From NCBI GenBank assembly GCA_030668545.1, contig DAOUTT010000109.1, forward strand, positions 1 to 7,087: a DNA stretch of 7,087 nucleotides, given 5' to 3'. Source of the stretch: Anaerolineales bacterium (GTDB taxonomy: Bacteria; Chloroflexota; Anaerolineae; Anaerolineales; E44-bin32). The position numbers and the translations under genes were made by a program. This document shows, one piece after another, positions 1-6,443 of the stretch (position 1 is its first letter; every line of letters begins with the position of its first letter). The notes under the pieces were generated by a model, which was given only the letters and a program-made list of their open reading frames with translations, made no database searches and was not told where the DNA came from.

Positions 1-273
1 CGTACCATAAATCGTTTGACCCACGCTTGCCACTGTCGCTTCCAGGGCCTCAACCGTTTCGACGACTTGCTCTAGTGAGTCTTCGGCCAAGACCAGCCCT
101 TCCTCGGTCGTCAACAGCGTCCGGTCGACCAATTCCAACGACTCTGCTGCAGACGCCTCCACGCGCGGTCTAACACGGACCATGAAGATGATCCCGGAGA
201 TGACGAATAGTATGCCCATGACACCTGCGGTCATCAAGGCGATACCTGATATTCGTTGATAAATGGGTTTCAC
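1..273 (-). CDS. Membrane-anchored, probably coiled-coil protein, N-terminal part only
   Basis: This frame runs open for 91 codons from a GTG start to the window edge, so the C-terminal part is missing. The GTG has a good Shine-Dalgarno (AGGAG, 7 bases upstream), and no ATG lies nearby in frame before residue 14. The protein begins MKPIYQRISG. It has one hydrophobic segment at about residues 10-32, which suggests a single membrane pass with a short positively charged cytoplasmic tail. From about residue 40 onward it is rich in Glu, Leu, Val and Ala in a heptad-like pattern (for example ESLELVDRTLLTTEEGLVLA), which suggests a long extracytoplasmic coiled coil. I do not recognise a named family. 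It resembles uncharacterised membrane proteins of Chloroflexota only in general design. It lies 140 bases beyond the preceding gene with a strong hairpin terminator in between, so it is probably transcribed separately. Confidence 0.75.
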   Translation of the reverse strand, partial: MKPIYQRISGIALMTAGVMGILFVISGIIFMVRVRPRVEASAAESLELVDRTLLTTEEGLVLAEDSLEQVVETVEALEATVASVGQTIYGT

Positions 274-355
274 GGGGCTTCTCCTAACTCTTTGATCTAT
301 TAAACGTCTGACCTATTTGATGATAAACCATTTGCTCAGCGTTCACGGTGCAGAG

Positions 356-392
356 AAAAGATTCGGAGATCACAAGGATCTCCGAATCTTTT
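356..392 (-). terminator. Perfect 16-bp hairpin, probable bidirectional intrinsic terminator
   Basis: The arms at 356-371 and 377-392 are exact reverse complements, with a 5-base loop (ACAAG). The stem core is AGATTCGGAGATC. On the minus strand the stem ends in TTTT followed by CTCTG, 24 bases after the stop codon of the 526-residue gene. On the plus strand it ends in TTTTT. The tails are built into the outer A/T pairs of the stem, so it could stop transcription in either direction. Position and structure fit the end of the envelope gene cluster. Confidence 0.85.
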
Positions 393-415
393 TCCCCTCA
401 ATTCTGTTTTCTCCC

Positions 416-1996
416 CTACACAGGTTCGACCGCCACCTCAACTTCGGATGGGTTCCCCTGCGTGATCACGGGATAACTCGTTGTGTTGGTGAACAGTAGG
501 TTTCCCGCCTCGTCCGTGATTTGCACTTGCAAGGCATAGGTATTACGCGTATCGATAACCTCCGGATCGTAGCTCACCGCAAACGGGATAGGAATTTCAT
601 CGAATTCTGTGACGATTGTTTCGCCAATAACCGTTGCCGGTGCATCGCCTTTAGAAACGTCCTGGAGCTGCACGGTGAGTACCGCATCCGGCGAGAGCTC
701 GATCATTTGCTGGTAGGACACCGTTCCGGCGACGATGGGTTTATAGCCCAGAACGATGGTCGAGGAGGCGTCCATCATCTGTAAGCCACCCTGCGCATAA
801 CGGAATGATCCAACCGTCGCCAAGGATGCCAGGTATTGCCCATCCTGGTCCATGATCCCTTCGGGCTCATTGCACATCATCCGTGTGGAACCGGTATCTC
901 CGAAGGTGATACTCTCCTCCGTGCGCTCGTAGGAGGCAAAGTAATCGTTGCACCCTGCGGATCCCGCGATTTGCCCATCTTTGAATTCCGCTGTGATCTC
1001 AGTGTCAGAGATGACATCGGTTCCATGCAGCGTTGCCAATGCCCACAAGGCGTCCTCGAGTTTCAGGCTCGTATCCGGTTGAGGTATGTCCTCTTCCTCG
1101 CCGAATGTTACGGCGATGATCGACTCAGCCATGATGCTTCCATCAGCCGGTGAGGGCGAATAAGCGCGGATGGTCCCGTTGATAACGGCATCCGAGTGAA
1201 CATCCAAGTCCACGGACCAGTCACCTGCGCCTCCTGGCTCGTCGCTGCTCAATACCGCGGCTTCCTGAACGAGAACATTACCATCCCCATCGACCGCTTC
1301 CACGACGACATTACCTTCGAAAAGTCCTTGGCCCGTCCCTCGCACCGTGATAGGCGCGGAGATGTCGATGACCTGGCTCTCCTTCGGCTCCGTGATCTCG
1401 ATCTTGGACTCAATCTCTGCCTCCGCACCGTATGTCACTTCGACGCTCGCCGACGCGGTAATACTGCCGTCCTCCGGCGAGTTCGAGAAAGCAAAGATCA
1501 GCCCTTCCGACCCGGGCTTAACTGGAACGACGATCTCGATCGACCAGTTTCCGGTCCCGCCGGGTTCAGCAGCATCTGTAACCGTCGCCTGCTCTGAGAG
1601 TACGTTCCCCTCAGAATCCATGGCTTGCACAACAACGTTGTTTTCAAACAGCCCATGCCCCTGCCCCTTCACGATAACAGCATCGGGGACTCCGAGAACA
1701 GCGCCCTGTACGGGCTCGGTGATAATGATCCACATATCTGGATCTTCGACAACGGGCTGCTCTTTCTCGAATACACCCAGGGCCGCAAGTATGGCGAAGA
1801 TCAGGATCACCACCAGGCCTCCCAAGCCAGCGAGGATCCAGGGACTACGATCCTGTTTTTCCGCGCCTACTTCTTCATCCTGGGCATCATCCTCGACGGG
1901 CTCCATCGTCTCACCGTCTTGGGCTGCATCTTCCGCAACGGGACCTTGCGTCTCTTCCTCTCCCAACATTCCTTCTTCTCGATCTTTCTCATCCAT
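416..1996 (-). CDS. Single-pass membrane protein with two Gmad2 Ig-like domains, a META domain and a YbaY-type domain
   Basis: This is a 526-residue protein with a clear modular layout. Residues 1-50 are a strongly acidic cytoplasmic tail and 53-74 a transmembrane helix. Two tandem Gmad2 (spore-germination-type Ig-like) domains follow at about 90-190 and 199-298; each has a GLFExNVVV strand, an EPGGxGxWS turn and an SPxDGSI segment. A META (HslJ-like) domain lies at about 311-417, with the conserved cysteines in AGCN (C349) and RMMC (C375). A YbaY-type domain from about 420 to the end has the signature strands SPDAVLTVQL, EIPIPFAVSYDP and TYALQVQI. The start is supported by a perfect AGGAGG 5-6 bases upstream of the ATG. 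Known META and YbaY proteins are small envelope proteins, META members being linked to stress or antibiotic tolerance; substrates are unknown. Here everything after the helix should face outward. The two Gmad2 copies differ widely at third codon positions, so the duplication is old. Confidence 0.9.
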   Translation of the reverse strand: MDEKDREEGMLGEEETQGPVAEDAAQDGETMEPVEDDAQDEEVGAEKQDRSPWILAGLGGLVVILIFAILAALGVFEKEQPVVEDPDMWIIITEPVQGAVLGVPDAVIVKGQGHGLFENNVVVQAMDSEGNVLSEQATVTDAAEPGGTGNWSIEIVVPVKPGSEGLIFAFSNSPEDGSITASASVEVTYGAEAEIESKIEITEPKESQVIDISAPITVRGTGQGLFEGNVVVEAVDGDGNVLVQEAAVLSSDEPGGAGDWSVDLDVHSDAVINGTIRAYSPSPADGSIMAESIIAVTFGEEEDIPQPDTSLKLEDALWALATLHGTDVISDTEITAEFKDGQIAGSAGCNDYFASYERTEESITFGDTGSTRMMCNEPEGIMDQDGQYLASLATVGSFRYAQGGLQMMDASSTIVLGYKPIVAGTVSYQQMIELSPDAVLTVQLQDVSKGDAPATVIGETIVTEFDEIPIPFAVSYDPEVIDTRNTYALQVQITDEAGNLLFTNTTSYPVITQGNPSEVEVAVEPV

Positions 1997-2058
1997 ATCA
2001 ACCTCCTACTTTCTTTGAGTAATTAGGTGTTTAATAATTCGCCAACCGAAAGGCCAAG

Positions 2059-2073
2059 CAGGGCAACGCCCTG
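2059..2073. repeat. Small perfect hairpin in the leader of the 526-residue gene
   Basis: CAGGGC, AAC, GCCCTG forms a 6-bp perfect stem with a 3-base loop. It lies about 60 bases upstream of the ATG, in the gap between the META lipoprotein and the large membrane protein. No T-tract follows on the minus strand, so it is not a convincing terminator. It could be a leader structure, an operator or chance. A weak promoter-like pair (TTGGCC, 15 bases, TATTAA) lies just downstream on the minus strand, but I do not call it. Confidence 0.35.
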
Positions 2074-2120
2074 GATACCAAATAGGCTTGACACTTCCGA
2101 TTAACGATAGAGTATCTATC

Positions 2121-2246
2121 TTACTCAGTGTCAAGTTCAGCCTCAACCGCCTCAGCAATATCCCGGTTTTCCGCCGCCTTGACCACTGCTTCGTCTGCTT
2201 CTTCGCCAAGTTCCGCTTCATAGATCTTGGTATCGAAGGTTCTCAA
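2121..2246 (-). CDS. Possible small acidic protein, non-ATG start, or remnant of a longer gene
   Basis: Between the META lipoprotein and the 526-residue gene, one minus-strand frame is open from 2282 to a TAA at 2121-2123 (53 codons). It contains no ATG. The earliest usual start is a TTG at 2246, giving 41 residues beginning LRTFDTKIYEAELGEEADEA and ending EAVEAELDTE. The composition is very rich in Glu and Ala, and the codon choice looks like that of the neighbouring genes, so the frame looks coding. The TTG has only a weak AGAG upstream. The frame extends upstream to overlap the end of the META gene by a few bases, with a GGAGG directly before it. It may be a small protein with an unusual start, or the tail of a gene whose front was lost. 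I do not recognise a family. Confidence 0.3.
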   Translation of the reverse strand: MRTFDTKIYEAELGEEADEAVVKAAENRDIAEAVEAELDTE

Positions 2247-2278
2247 GCAGGCTCTAAAGTTGCCTTTGTAGCAGGTGG

Positions 2279-2722
2279 TCAGTTACCTCCGGCAGCACCC
2301 CCGTCTACAAACACCATCTTCCCTGCGTCGTCACCGAGATACAGGTTCAAGTTACCATCCGCCAATTCGTAGCTGGTAACGATGCCGAGCAGTTGAAGAT
2401 AGAGGGTGTCCAGTGACTCCTCGCCACAGAAAGCCAATGTGGAGGGGCCTAAAATCAAGGATAAACTATCTCCCTCAACCTCATAACCCCCACTCACCAG
2501 GTTACAATCGGCCCTTAAGGCGAAGGTCCAATCTGATGAGAAAGCCAGCGTGTAGTTCTCCGGATCGGGGACAACTGATTGACTCGCTGGCAGGGTTTCG
2601 GTCAGTTGAGACCACTCCCAGCTAACGTCGAGAGCGTCCTTGTGCAAGCCGGAACTGCTGCAAGCTGCCAAAAGACTGGCCATCAACAATAATCCCGTCA
2701 GTAAAATGAGTTTCTTCATCAC
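2279..2722 (-). CDS. META-domain lipoprotein
   Basis: A small secreted lipoprotein of up to 147 residues. It starts with a type II signal peptide: KK, a hydrophobic stretch, then the lipobox LAAC, with C21 as the predicted lipidated residue. A META (HslJ-like) domain follows at about residues 33-139. It has the family's landmarks: W35, the ADCN motif (C73), a Gly-Gly-Tyr turn, the STLAFC segment (C99) and a closing strand KMVFVDG. The two cysteines correspond to the conserved pair in the META domain of the 526-residue protein encoded next. The first two codons are GTG and ATG. AAAGGA lies 7 bases before the GTG and 10 before the ATG, so the start could be either (2722 or 2719). The gene begins 18 bases after the SH3 lipoprotein gene, which implies one operon. 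Its role is probably in envelope homeostasis; that is inference from the family. Confidence 0.88.
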   Translation of the reverse strand: MMKKLILLTGLLLMASLLAACSSSGLHKDALDVSWEWSQLTETLPASQSVVPDPENYTLAFSSDWTFALRADCNLVSGGYEVEGDSLSLILGPSTLAFCGEESLDTLYLQLLGIVTSYELADGNLNLYLGDDAGKMVFVDGGAAGGN

Positions 2723-2740
2723 GTGATTATCCTTTATCGG

Positions 2741-4093
2741 TTATTCCGACACCTGGATGATGTTCCAGAACTGGCACACAGTGGTCTCGCCAGAGACGAT
2801 GCCCCAACCCTCACCGTATTGGCCAGCGTCAGCGGGGGCCGTCATCGGCACGACAACCTCATACGAATCGCCATAACCCACCGTCTTGGTTAGTCCGAAG
2901 GAATCTACGCTGCTGAGCCGCGTGTTATTAGCCGCGGCCAGATATACCACTGTTGAATCACCCTGATCCCACTCATCCGTGCCTGTGTTTGCGACCTGCC
3001 AGAGCATGTCGAAGCCCGCTCCGGATTGAACGAGGGTGCCGTCTGCCGGCGCTTGAGAAACCAGCACACAGGGCAAGATTCCAGGAGGTGTCCCTGGAAT
3101 ATCGGGAGGTGCGGGCGCGTCGACCACCGGGACACCGTCGGTATTGCTGGTGTTCACATAACCGGCGGAAACCCAGGCCAGACCATTGGTTCCATAAGAT
3201 TCTGAGATCTTCACCTGCCACCATTGCCCATCTGCGCTCTTACCGCTAACCTCACCGGTTGCACCAGGAGGTGCAACAGAGAGCACCGGGTAATTCAGAC
3301 TGGGGCCTGTACGCACATTGACATAATCGGTGGCCGTCGCCGTGGGCGCGCCGGGTGCTGGTGGTGGGGGCGGGACGACTTCTACATGTGGCGGGGTTTC
3401 GATCGTCGGCAGGTTATCAGCATTCTCCACCGATGCATAATCGATCTGGACCCAACCATGCCCTTTCCCGACGTTCTCAGGATTGAGCCGTACGACCAAC
3501 CATTGACCATCTTCGCTATAGCCGATAAGCAAGGCTTTAGCGCCCTTCTCGGCAAAACCATACGCGGGGTAATCGGCCCCGGGTCCGGTACGGACATGAG
3601 CCTCAACCAGGGCTGTAGCGGCCGGGTCGCCGGGTTGCGGAGGTGGGAAATCCACCGTTGGCGGCGGCGGCGGCGGCTGGATAACCAGTAGATCGCCTAC
3701 GTTTGATACAAGGGCGTAATTGACATCCACCCATCCTTGTTCTGTGGCAGCAACCGGTACGCTGACAGCATAATAGGTGCTGTCTGGGCTGATGCCCACC
3801 AGGATCGCTTTTTGACCCCCCGACAGCAAAGCCTGAACAGGATAATTCGTACCTGGACCACTGCGCATATTGACGTTGACTTTCACTTCCAGTGTCGGCT
3901 CACCTTCGCCAGGCTCCGGCAAAATAGCAACCGGGCCGACGGTATCTGGAGGTGGCGCGGCTACATCCGGGACTGCCGTCGGGACTGCCGTCGGTTCTTC
4001 AGAAGAACAGCCTGCCATCAACAGGGCTACTACCAAGAGCACGAACAATGCTAAAAATGGAAGTAAGCGGGTTTTTTCTTTCTGGATTTTCAT
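2741..4093 (-). CDS. Lipoprotein with three SH3b domains and a C-terminal NBR1-type Ig domain
   Basis: A 450-residue predicted surface lipoprotein. The signal peptide (KTRLLPFLALFVLL onward) ends in the lipobox LMAGC, with C29 as the lipidation site. A low-complexity Thr/Pro/Ala linker follows. Three bacterial SH3 (SH3b) domains lie at about 68-137, 159-231 and 253-324. Each carries the N(V)R(T/S)GPGxxYP signature (NMRSGPGTNYP, HVRTGPGADYP, NVRTGPSLNYP) and a GWV or AWV strand, and they are separated by proline-rich linkers. The last domain, about 341-448, fits the NBR1-like Ig fold: LWQVANTGTDEW, then a central region, then GQYGEGWGIVSG. C342 and C440 could form a disulfide. SH3b domains usually bind peptidoglycan or other cell-wall ligands; no catalytic domain is present, so this is probably an adhesive or structural protein. 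AAGGAGAGG lies 7 bases before the ATG. Confidence 0.9.
   Translation of the reverse strand: MKIQKEKTRLLPFLALFVLLVVALLMAGCSSEEPTAVPTAVPDVAAPPPDTVGPVAILPEPGEGEPTLEVKVNVNMRSGPGTNYPVQALLSGGQKAILVGISPDSTYYAVSVPVAATEQGWVDVNYALVSNVGDLLVIQPPPPPPTVDFPPPQPGDPAATALVEAHVRTGPGADYPAYGFAEKGAKALLIGYSEDGQWLVVRLNPENVGKGHGWVQIDYASVENADNLPTIETPPHVEVVPPPPPAPGAPTATATDYVNVRTGPSLNYPVLSVAPPGATGEVSGKSADGQWWQVKISESYGTNGLAWVSAGYVNTSNTDGVPVVDAPAPPDIPGTPPGILPCVLVSQAPADGTLVQSGAGFDMLWQVANTGTDEWDQGDSTVVYLAAANNTRLSSVDSFGLTKTVGYGDSYEVVVPMTAPADAGQYGEGWGIVSGETTVCQFWNIIQVSE
3969..3992. repeat. 12-bp tandem repeat, two exact copies, in the lipoprotein linker
   Basis: GGGACTGCCGTC occurs twice in a row inside the SH3 lipoprotein gene. 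It encodes the PTAVPTAV stretch just after the lipidated cysteine. Its length is a multiple of three, so copy-number change would lengthen or shorten the spacer without breaking the frame. A (GGC)5 run at 3660-3674 similarly encodes a proline run between SH3b domains 1 and 2. Confidence 0.85.
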
Positions 4094-4380
4094 TTTGGTA
4101 CCTCTCCTTTTTGTTGAATATTTTCATTTCTGTGTTGCAACAATCATTATTCCTTAGGAATTCTCGACCAGGACTATAGTGTGTGTTGTTGGCTGGGCGC
4201 TTGAACTTGCCCGATTTGCCCACGATCAAATTTCCCTTACTTCATCCCGGCCATTGCCGGTATCCGTAGAAAAATTCTTTGCAGATTATAACCTATGGAT
4301 TCGCCTACTGAGTAAAACCCTTCGTGCCTAAATGTTTCCACCTATACAAGTCTGAAAGTCTAAACATCGCTGACCAATCC
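4094..4380. other. Intergenic region between the antiporter and the SH3 lipoprotein gene
   Basis: This 287-base gap has no convincing reading frame on either strand. It contains three small inverted repeats: CCGGC/GCCGG with a CATT loop (4247-4260), ATTCC/GGAAT around TTA (4149-4161) and the 10-base palindrome TGTTGCAACA (4133-4142). The last two lie 40-70 bases upstream of the lipoprotein ATG, where an operator could sit. I found no T-tailed hairpin after the antiporter stop, so read-through into the lipoprotein gene cannot be excluded. Confidence 0.5.
4285..4290 (-). promoter_or_regulatory. Candidate -10 element (TATAAT) for the envelope gene cluster
   Basis: The minus strand reads a consensus TATAAT here, about 190 bases upstream of the SH3 lipoprotein start. 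No good -35 hexamer is found 16-18 bases upstream, so the call rests on the -10 match alone. If real, the transcript would have a leader of about 180 bases that includes the three inverted repeats noted in this gap. Confidence 0.25.
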
Positions 4381-5442
4381 CTAGAACACCCCCGGCAGAA
4401 AGAAAAATGCCAACGCCAGGATGCCGTACACTGCCAACAGCATTGACCCTTCCAGCCAGTTTGATCGACCGTCAATAGCCACAAGGGCAGCAATGATGGA
4501 CGCTGCGGTCATGGCGATCAATTCCGGATGGTTGAATTCCAGTGTCATCGGGTTACCCATCAACAGGGAGACAAAAACCAGCAGCGGGGCGACAAATAGA
4601 GCAATCTGCAGGCTGGAGCTCAGGGCAATAGAAAGGCTTAGATCCATCTGGTTCTTCATTGCCACCTTGACGGCCACCAGATGTTCCGCAACATTGCCGA
4701 TGATGGGAACAATGATAATGCCCACAAAAAATTCTGTCAGTCCCAGAGTTTCAGTAACCGTATCCAGCGAACCCACAAGAAACTCACTCATGAAAGCTAG
4801 GCCGACGACCGCCAGCGCCATGATGCCGATGGCTTTCCGTACGCTCCAATGCGAGCCTTCATGGGTCAGTTCGATAGCCGGGGCATGTTGAGCCGCCTCA
4901 GCCGGCTGTTTAAGTGCATAAATAATGGAAAGGACATAAAGCAGCAGAACGACAACAGCCGTCGTCAAACTCAGCATCTCAACCTGGTACGCATCCGGCT
5001 CAATCAATTCATTAAATAACGACGGCACACTGATCACGATGGCGGCCATGATCACCATGGTGGCATCGACCGATATGCGGTCGCGACTGAAGCGTTGTAC
5101 GCCGTGTTTCAATCCACCCAGTAAGATACTCAGCCCCATGACTAAGAGTAAGTTTCCCAGGATGGAGCCGATGATGGACGCTTTCACCAGGTCCAACTTG
5201 CCGGCGGAGATAGCCACGATGGTGATGGTTAGCTCGGCCGCATTGCCCAAACTGGCGTTCAGCAGCCCACCGACTTGCGGACCGGTTTTTTCTGCCAGCC
5301 CTTCCGTTGCATCCCCCATTATCCCGGCAAGGGGGATGATGGCTAGAGCCGCAGATACAAAAACAATCATATCTCCCAGGTGGAACAATTCGGCCACCAC
5401 TGCAATTGGGATAAATATTAAAAGCCAACGGATTCTTCGCAT
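4381..5442 (-). CDS. cax: Ca2+/H+ antiporter, Cax family of the CaCA superfamily
   Basis: An integral membrane cation exchanger that in characterised relatives exports Ca2+ in exchange for H+. Counted from an upstream GTG at 5475, it has 364 residues; from the ATG used here it has 353, usual for the family. It shows about ten or eleven hydrophobic helices in two homologous halves. Each half carries the ion-binding alpha-repeat motif: LLNASLGNAAELTI (first half, Glu at 81 in the long numbering) and IIGNVAEHLVAVKV (second half, Glu at 264). A hydrophilic His/Glu-rich loop (about 189-211) separates the halves, as is typical. I prefer the ATG at 5442 because MRRIRWLLIFIP is a normal Cax start and AAGGGA precedes it by 9 bases. 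The GTG at 5475 lacks a well-spaced Shine-Dalgarno, though it lies 4 bases after the stop of an upstream reading frame, so coupling is possible. The exact cation is inferred. Confidence 0.92.
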   Translation of the reverse strand: MRRIRWLLIFIPIAVVAELFHLGDMIVFVSAALAIIPLAGIMGDATEGLAEKTGPQVGGLLNASLGNAAELTITIVAISAGKLDLVKASIIGSILGNLLLVMGLSILLGGLKHGVQRFSRDRISVDATMVIMAAIVISVPSLFNELIEPDAYQVEMLSLTTAVVVLLLYVLSIIYALKQPAEAAQHAPAIELTHEGSHWSVRKAIGIMALAVVGLAFMSEFLVGSLDTVTETLGLTEFFVGIIIVPIIGNVAEHLVAVKVAMKNQMDLSLSIALSSSLQIALFVAPLLVFVSLLMGNPMTLEFNHPELIAMTAASIIAALVAIDGRSNWLEGSMLLAVYGILALAFFFLPGVF

Positions 5443-5479
5443 GACCCTCAATCCCTTCCTGGTAAATTGCACCACTTAT

Positions 5480-5719
5480 TCATGAGCACCCTGGAAAAGA
5501 CTCCTCGAGCGCACAAAGGCTGCCGTCTATTTCCATAACGCTGTCAACTGCACGCTCCTGCTCAGTAAGAAGCATGCTTCCTTCGCAGGATTGTTCAACA
5601 AAATTGCAGAACTTGCCCTCGCTCTTCTGGAGCAGCTCCTCGGTTTGCTATTGTTCGGAGGTATCCCGGGTAGGTTCCTTCGTAATGAATTGGCCTTCTG
5701 CAATAATTTAATATATTGA
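5480..5719. pseudogene. Coding-like stretch without a proper start; possible gene remnant
   Basis: No intact gene occupies this region, yet two codon-registered antisense frames look coding. On the minus strand a frame from about 5707 ends at a TGA (5480-5482) and is broken by one TAG at 5648-5650. After the TAG it reads QTEELLQKSEGKFCNFVEQS and continues acidic, with four cysteines. The TAG sits where a CAG (Gln) would extend a Gln-rich stretch (SEQ, stop, QTEELL), so a single C-to-T change could explain it. The first ATG inside (5575) would give a 31-residue peptide with AAGGA only 3 bases away. On the plus strand 5486-5719 is open for 77 codons without an ATG and reads hydrophobic, ending RFLRNELAFCNNLIY. 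Both cannot be judged from composition alone. I do not recognise either. The rest of the gap, 5720-5843, is AT-rich with no visible gene. Confidence 0.3.
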
Positions 5720-5741
5720 CGATATTTTGGACTCTTATGAG

Positions 5742-5817
5742 CCGGTGGGCACTTTCAATATTTTGTCGAATTTGTCAATTCTACCAGAGTAACTTTATGG
5801 CCAAATCCTGTGGGCAC
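5742..5817. repeat. Pair of 11-base direct repeats in the AT-rich gap
   Basis: CCGGTGGGCAC (5742-5752) and CCTGTGGGCAC (5807-5817) match at 10 of 11 positions and start 65 bases apart. They lie just downstream of the nucleotidyltransferase gene. Between them, TTTGTCGAATT and TTTGTCAATT form a second close pair (5763-5780). These could be protein-binding sites or chance; nothing ties them to a mobile element. Confidence 0.35.
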
Positions 5818-5843
5818 ATGGTTGCTGGGGTTGTTAGGGAATC

Positions 5844-6443
5844 TTAATTTTTATCCTGCATACGCCGCCGCAGATTTTCCCACAATGTCTGGAGACCTTT
5901 CTTCCCAGCCCATCGCTGGATATAAACCTCATCTAATTCTTCCCCCAGGTTTTCTATAATCGCGGCGATGTCTCGCAGGTGTTTGGTCTGTTGACTCAAA
6001 CTGTAGGAATCCAACTTATTTATTATCAGATCTTCCGGGGTGTGCAGGTATAGTTCCCCCAATTCCGGACCCAAATCAACGAGTATGCGTCGGCGAAAAG
6101 CTTCCGCTCGGAATGAATCTCCTTCCCGCAGCAAGTATAAATCCGCCTTAAAACCGCTGGAACCGTGAATAGCATTCAAAGGCAGGTCCCCCCGATCGTC
6201 ATTCAGCGTGGCGAGGATGATATCCGCCGGAAGGTGGATATCGCGATTTTTCAATGCTCTGGAGAGCGGTTCGGCAGCTCCTCGGCGGATTTCCACAACC
6301 AGATCTACATCTCGTGTAGTGCGTGGTTCTCCCCAAGCCCAAGTAGCTAAAGCCCCGCCTATCAAGTAAGGAATCCCGACTTCCTCGAGGGCATCATGGA
6401 TCAGATGCACAAATTCACTGAAATCCAGGATAGTCTTAGCCAT
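5844..6443 (-). CDS. Small nucleotidyltransferase (pol-beta fold), probable effector of a two-gene module
   Basis: A soluble 199-residue protein of the minimal nucleotidyltransferase type. An N-terminal helix (VHLIHDALEEVGIPY) leads to the family signature: the GG pair at 29-30, then WGEPRTTRDVDLVVE, in which D45 and D47 form the metal-binding DxD pair. D101, in GFKADLYLL, fits the third catalytic Asp. TPEDLIINKLDSYS (135-148) and HLRDIAAII (155-163) match the helical part seen in AbiEii-like and related proteins. All three Asp are present, so it may be active and add nucleotides to RNA or protein; the target is unknown. It is clearly shorter than classical AbiEii toxins (about 300 residues). 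The ATG overlaps the stop of the upstream DNA-binding gene by 8 bases, which implies translational coupling; AAGAGG lies 10 bases upstream. No clear terminator follows. Confidence 0.85.
   Translation of the reverse strand: MAKTILDFSEFVHLIHDALEEVGIPYLIGGALATWAWGEPRTTRDVDLVVEIRRGAAEPLSRALKNRDIHLPADIILATLNDDRGDLPLNAIHGSSGFKADLYLLREGDSFRAEAFRRRILVDLGPELGELYLHTPEDLIINKLDSYSLSQQTKHLRDIAAIIENLGEELDEVYIQRWAGKKGLQTLWENLRRRMQDKN

Noticed and set aside
1347..2018. Long plus-strand open frame of 223 codons, Ser/Thr/Pro-rich
   Set aside because: It is the antisense of the acidic N-terminal half of the 526-residue protein. Its Ser-rich composition is what antisense of Glu/Asp-rich coding gives, and it has no domain signature.
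2088..2116. Plus-strand TTGACA with a 17-base spacer to AGTATC
   Set aside because: The -10 match is poor and there is no plus-strand gene downstream.
2006..2221. Minus-strand open frame of 71 codons, Arg/Lys-rich, overlapping the small acidic frame
   Set aside because: Its composition (many Arg, Trp, Ile) is that of a shifted frame of the acidic reading; it has no Shine-Dalgarno or recognisable motif.
4247..4260. CCGGC/GCCGG hairpin as a terminator for the antiporter gene
   Set aside because: No T-tract follows on the minus strand, the stem is only 5 bp, and it lies 120 bases past the stop codon.
5773..5778. Minus-strand TTGACA in the AT-rich gap upstream of cax
   Set aside because: No acceptable -10 hexamer is found 15-19 bases downstream.
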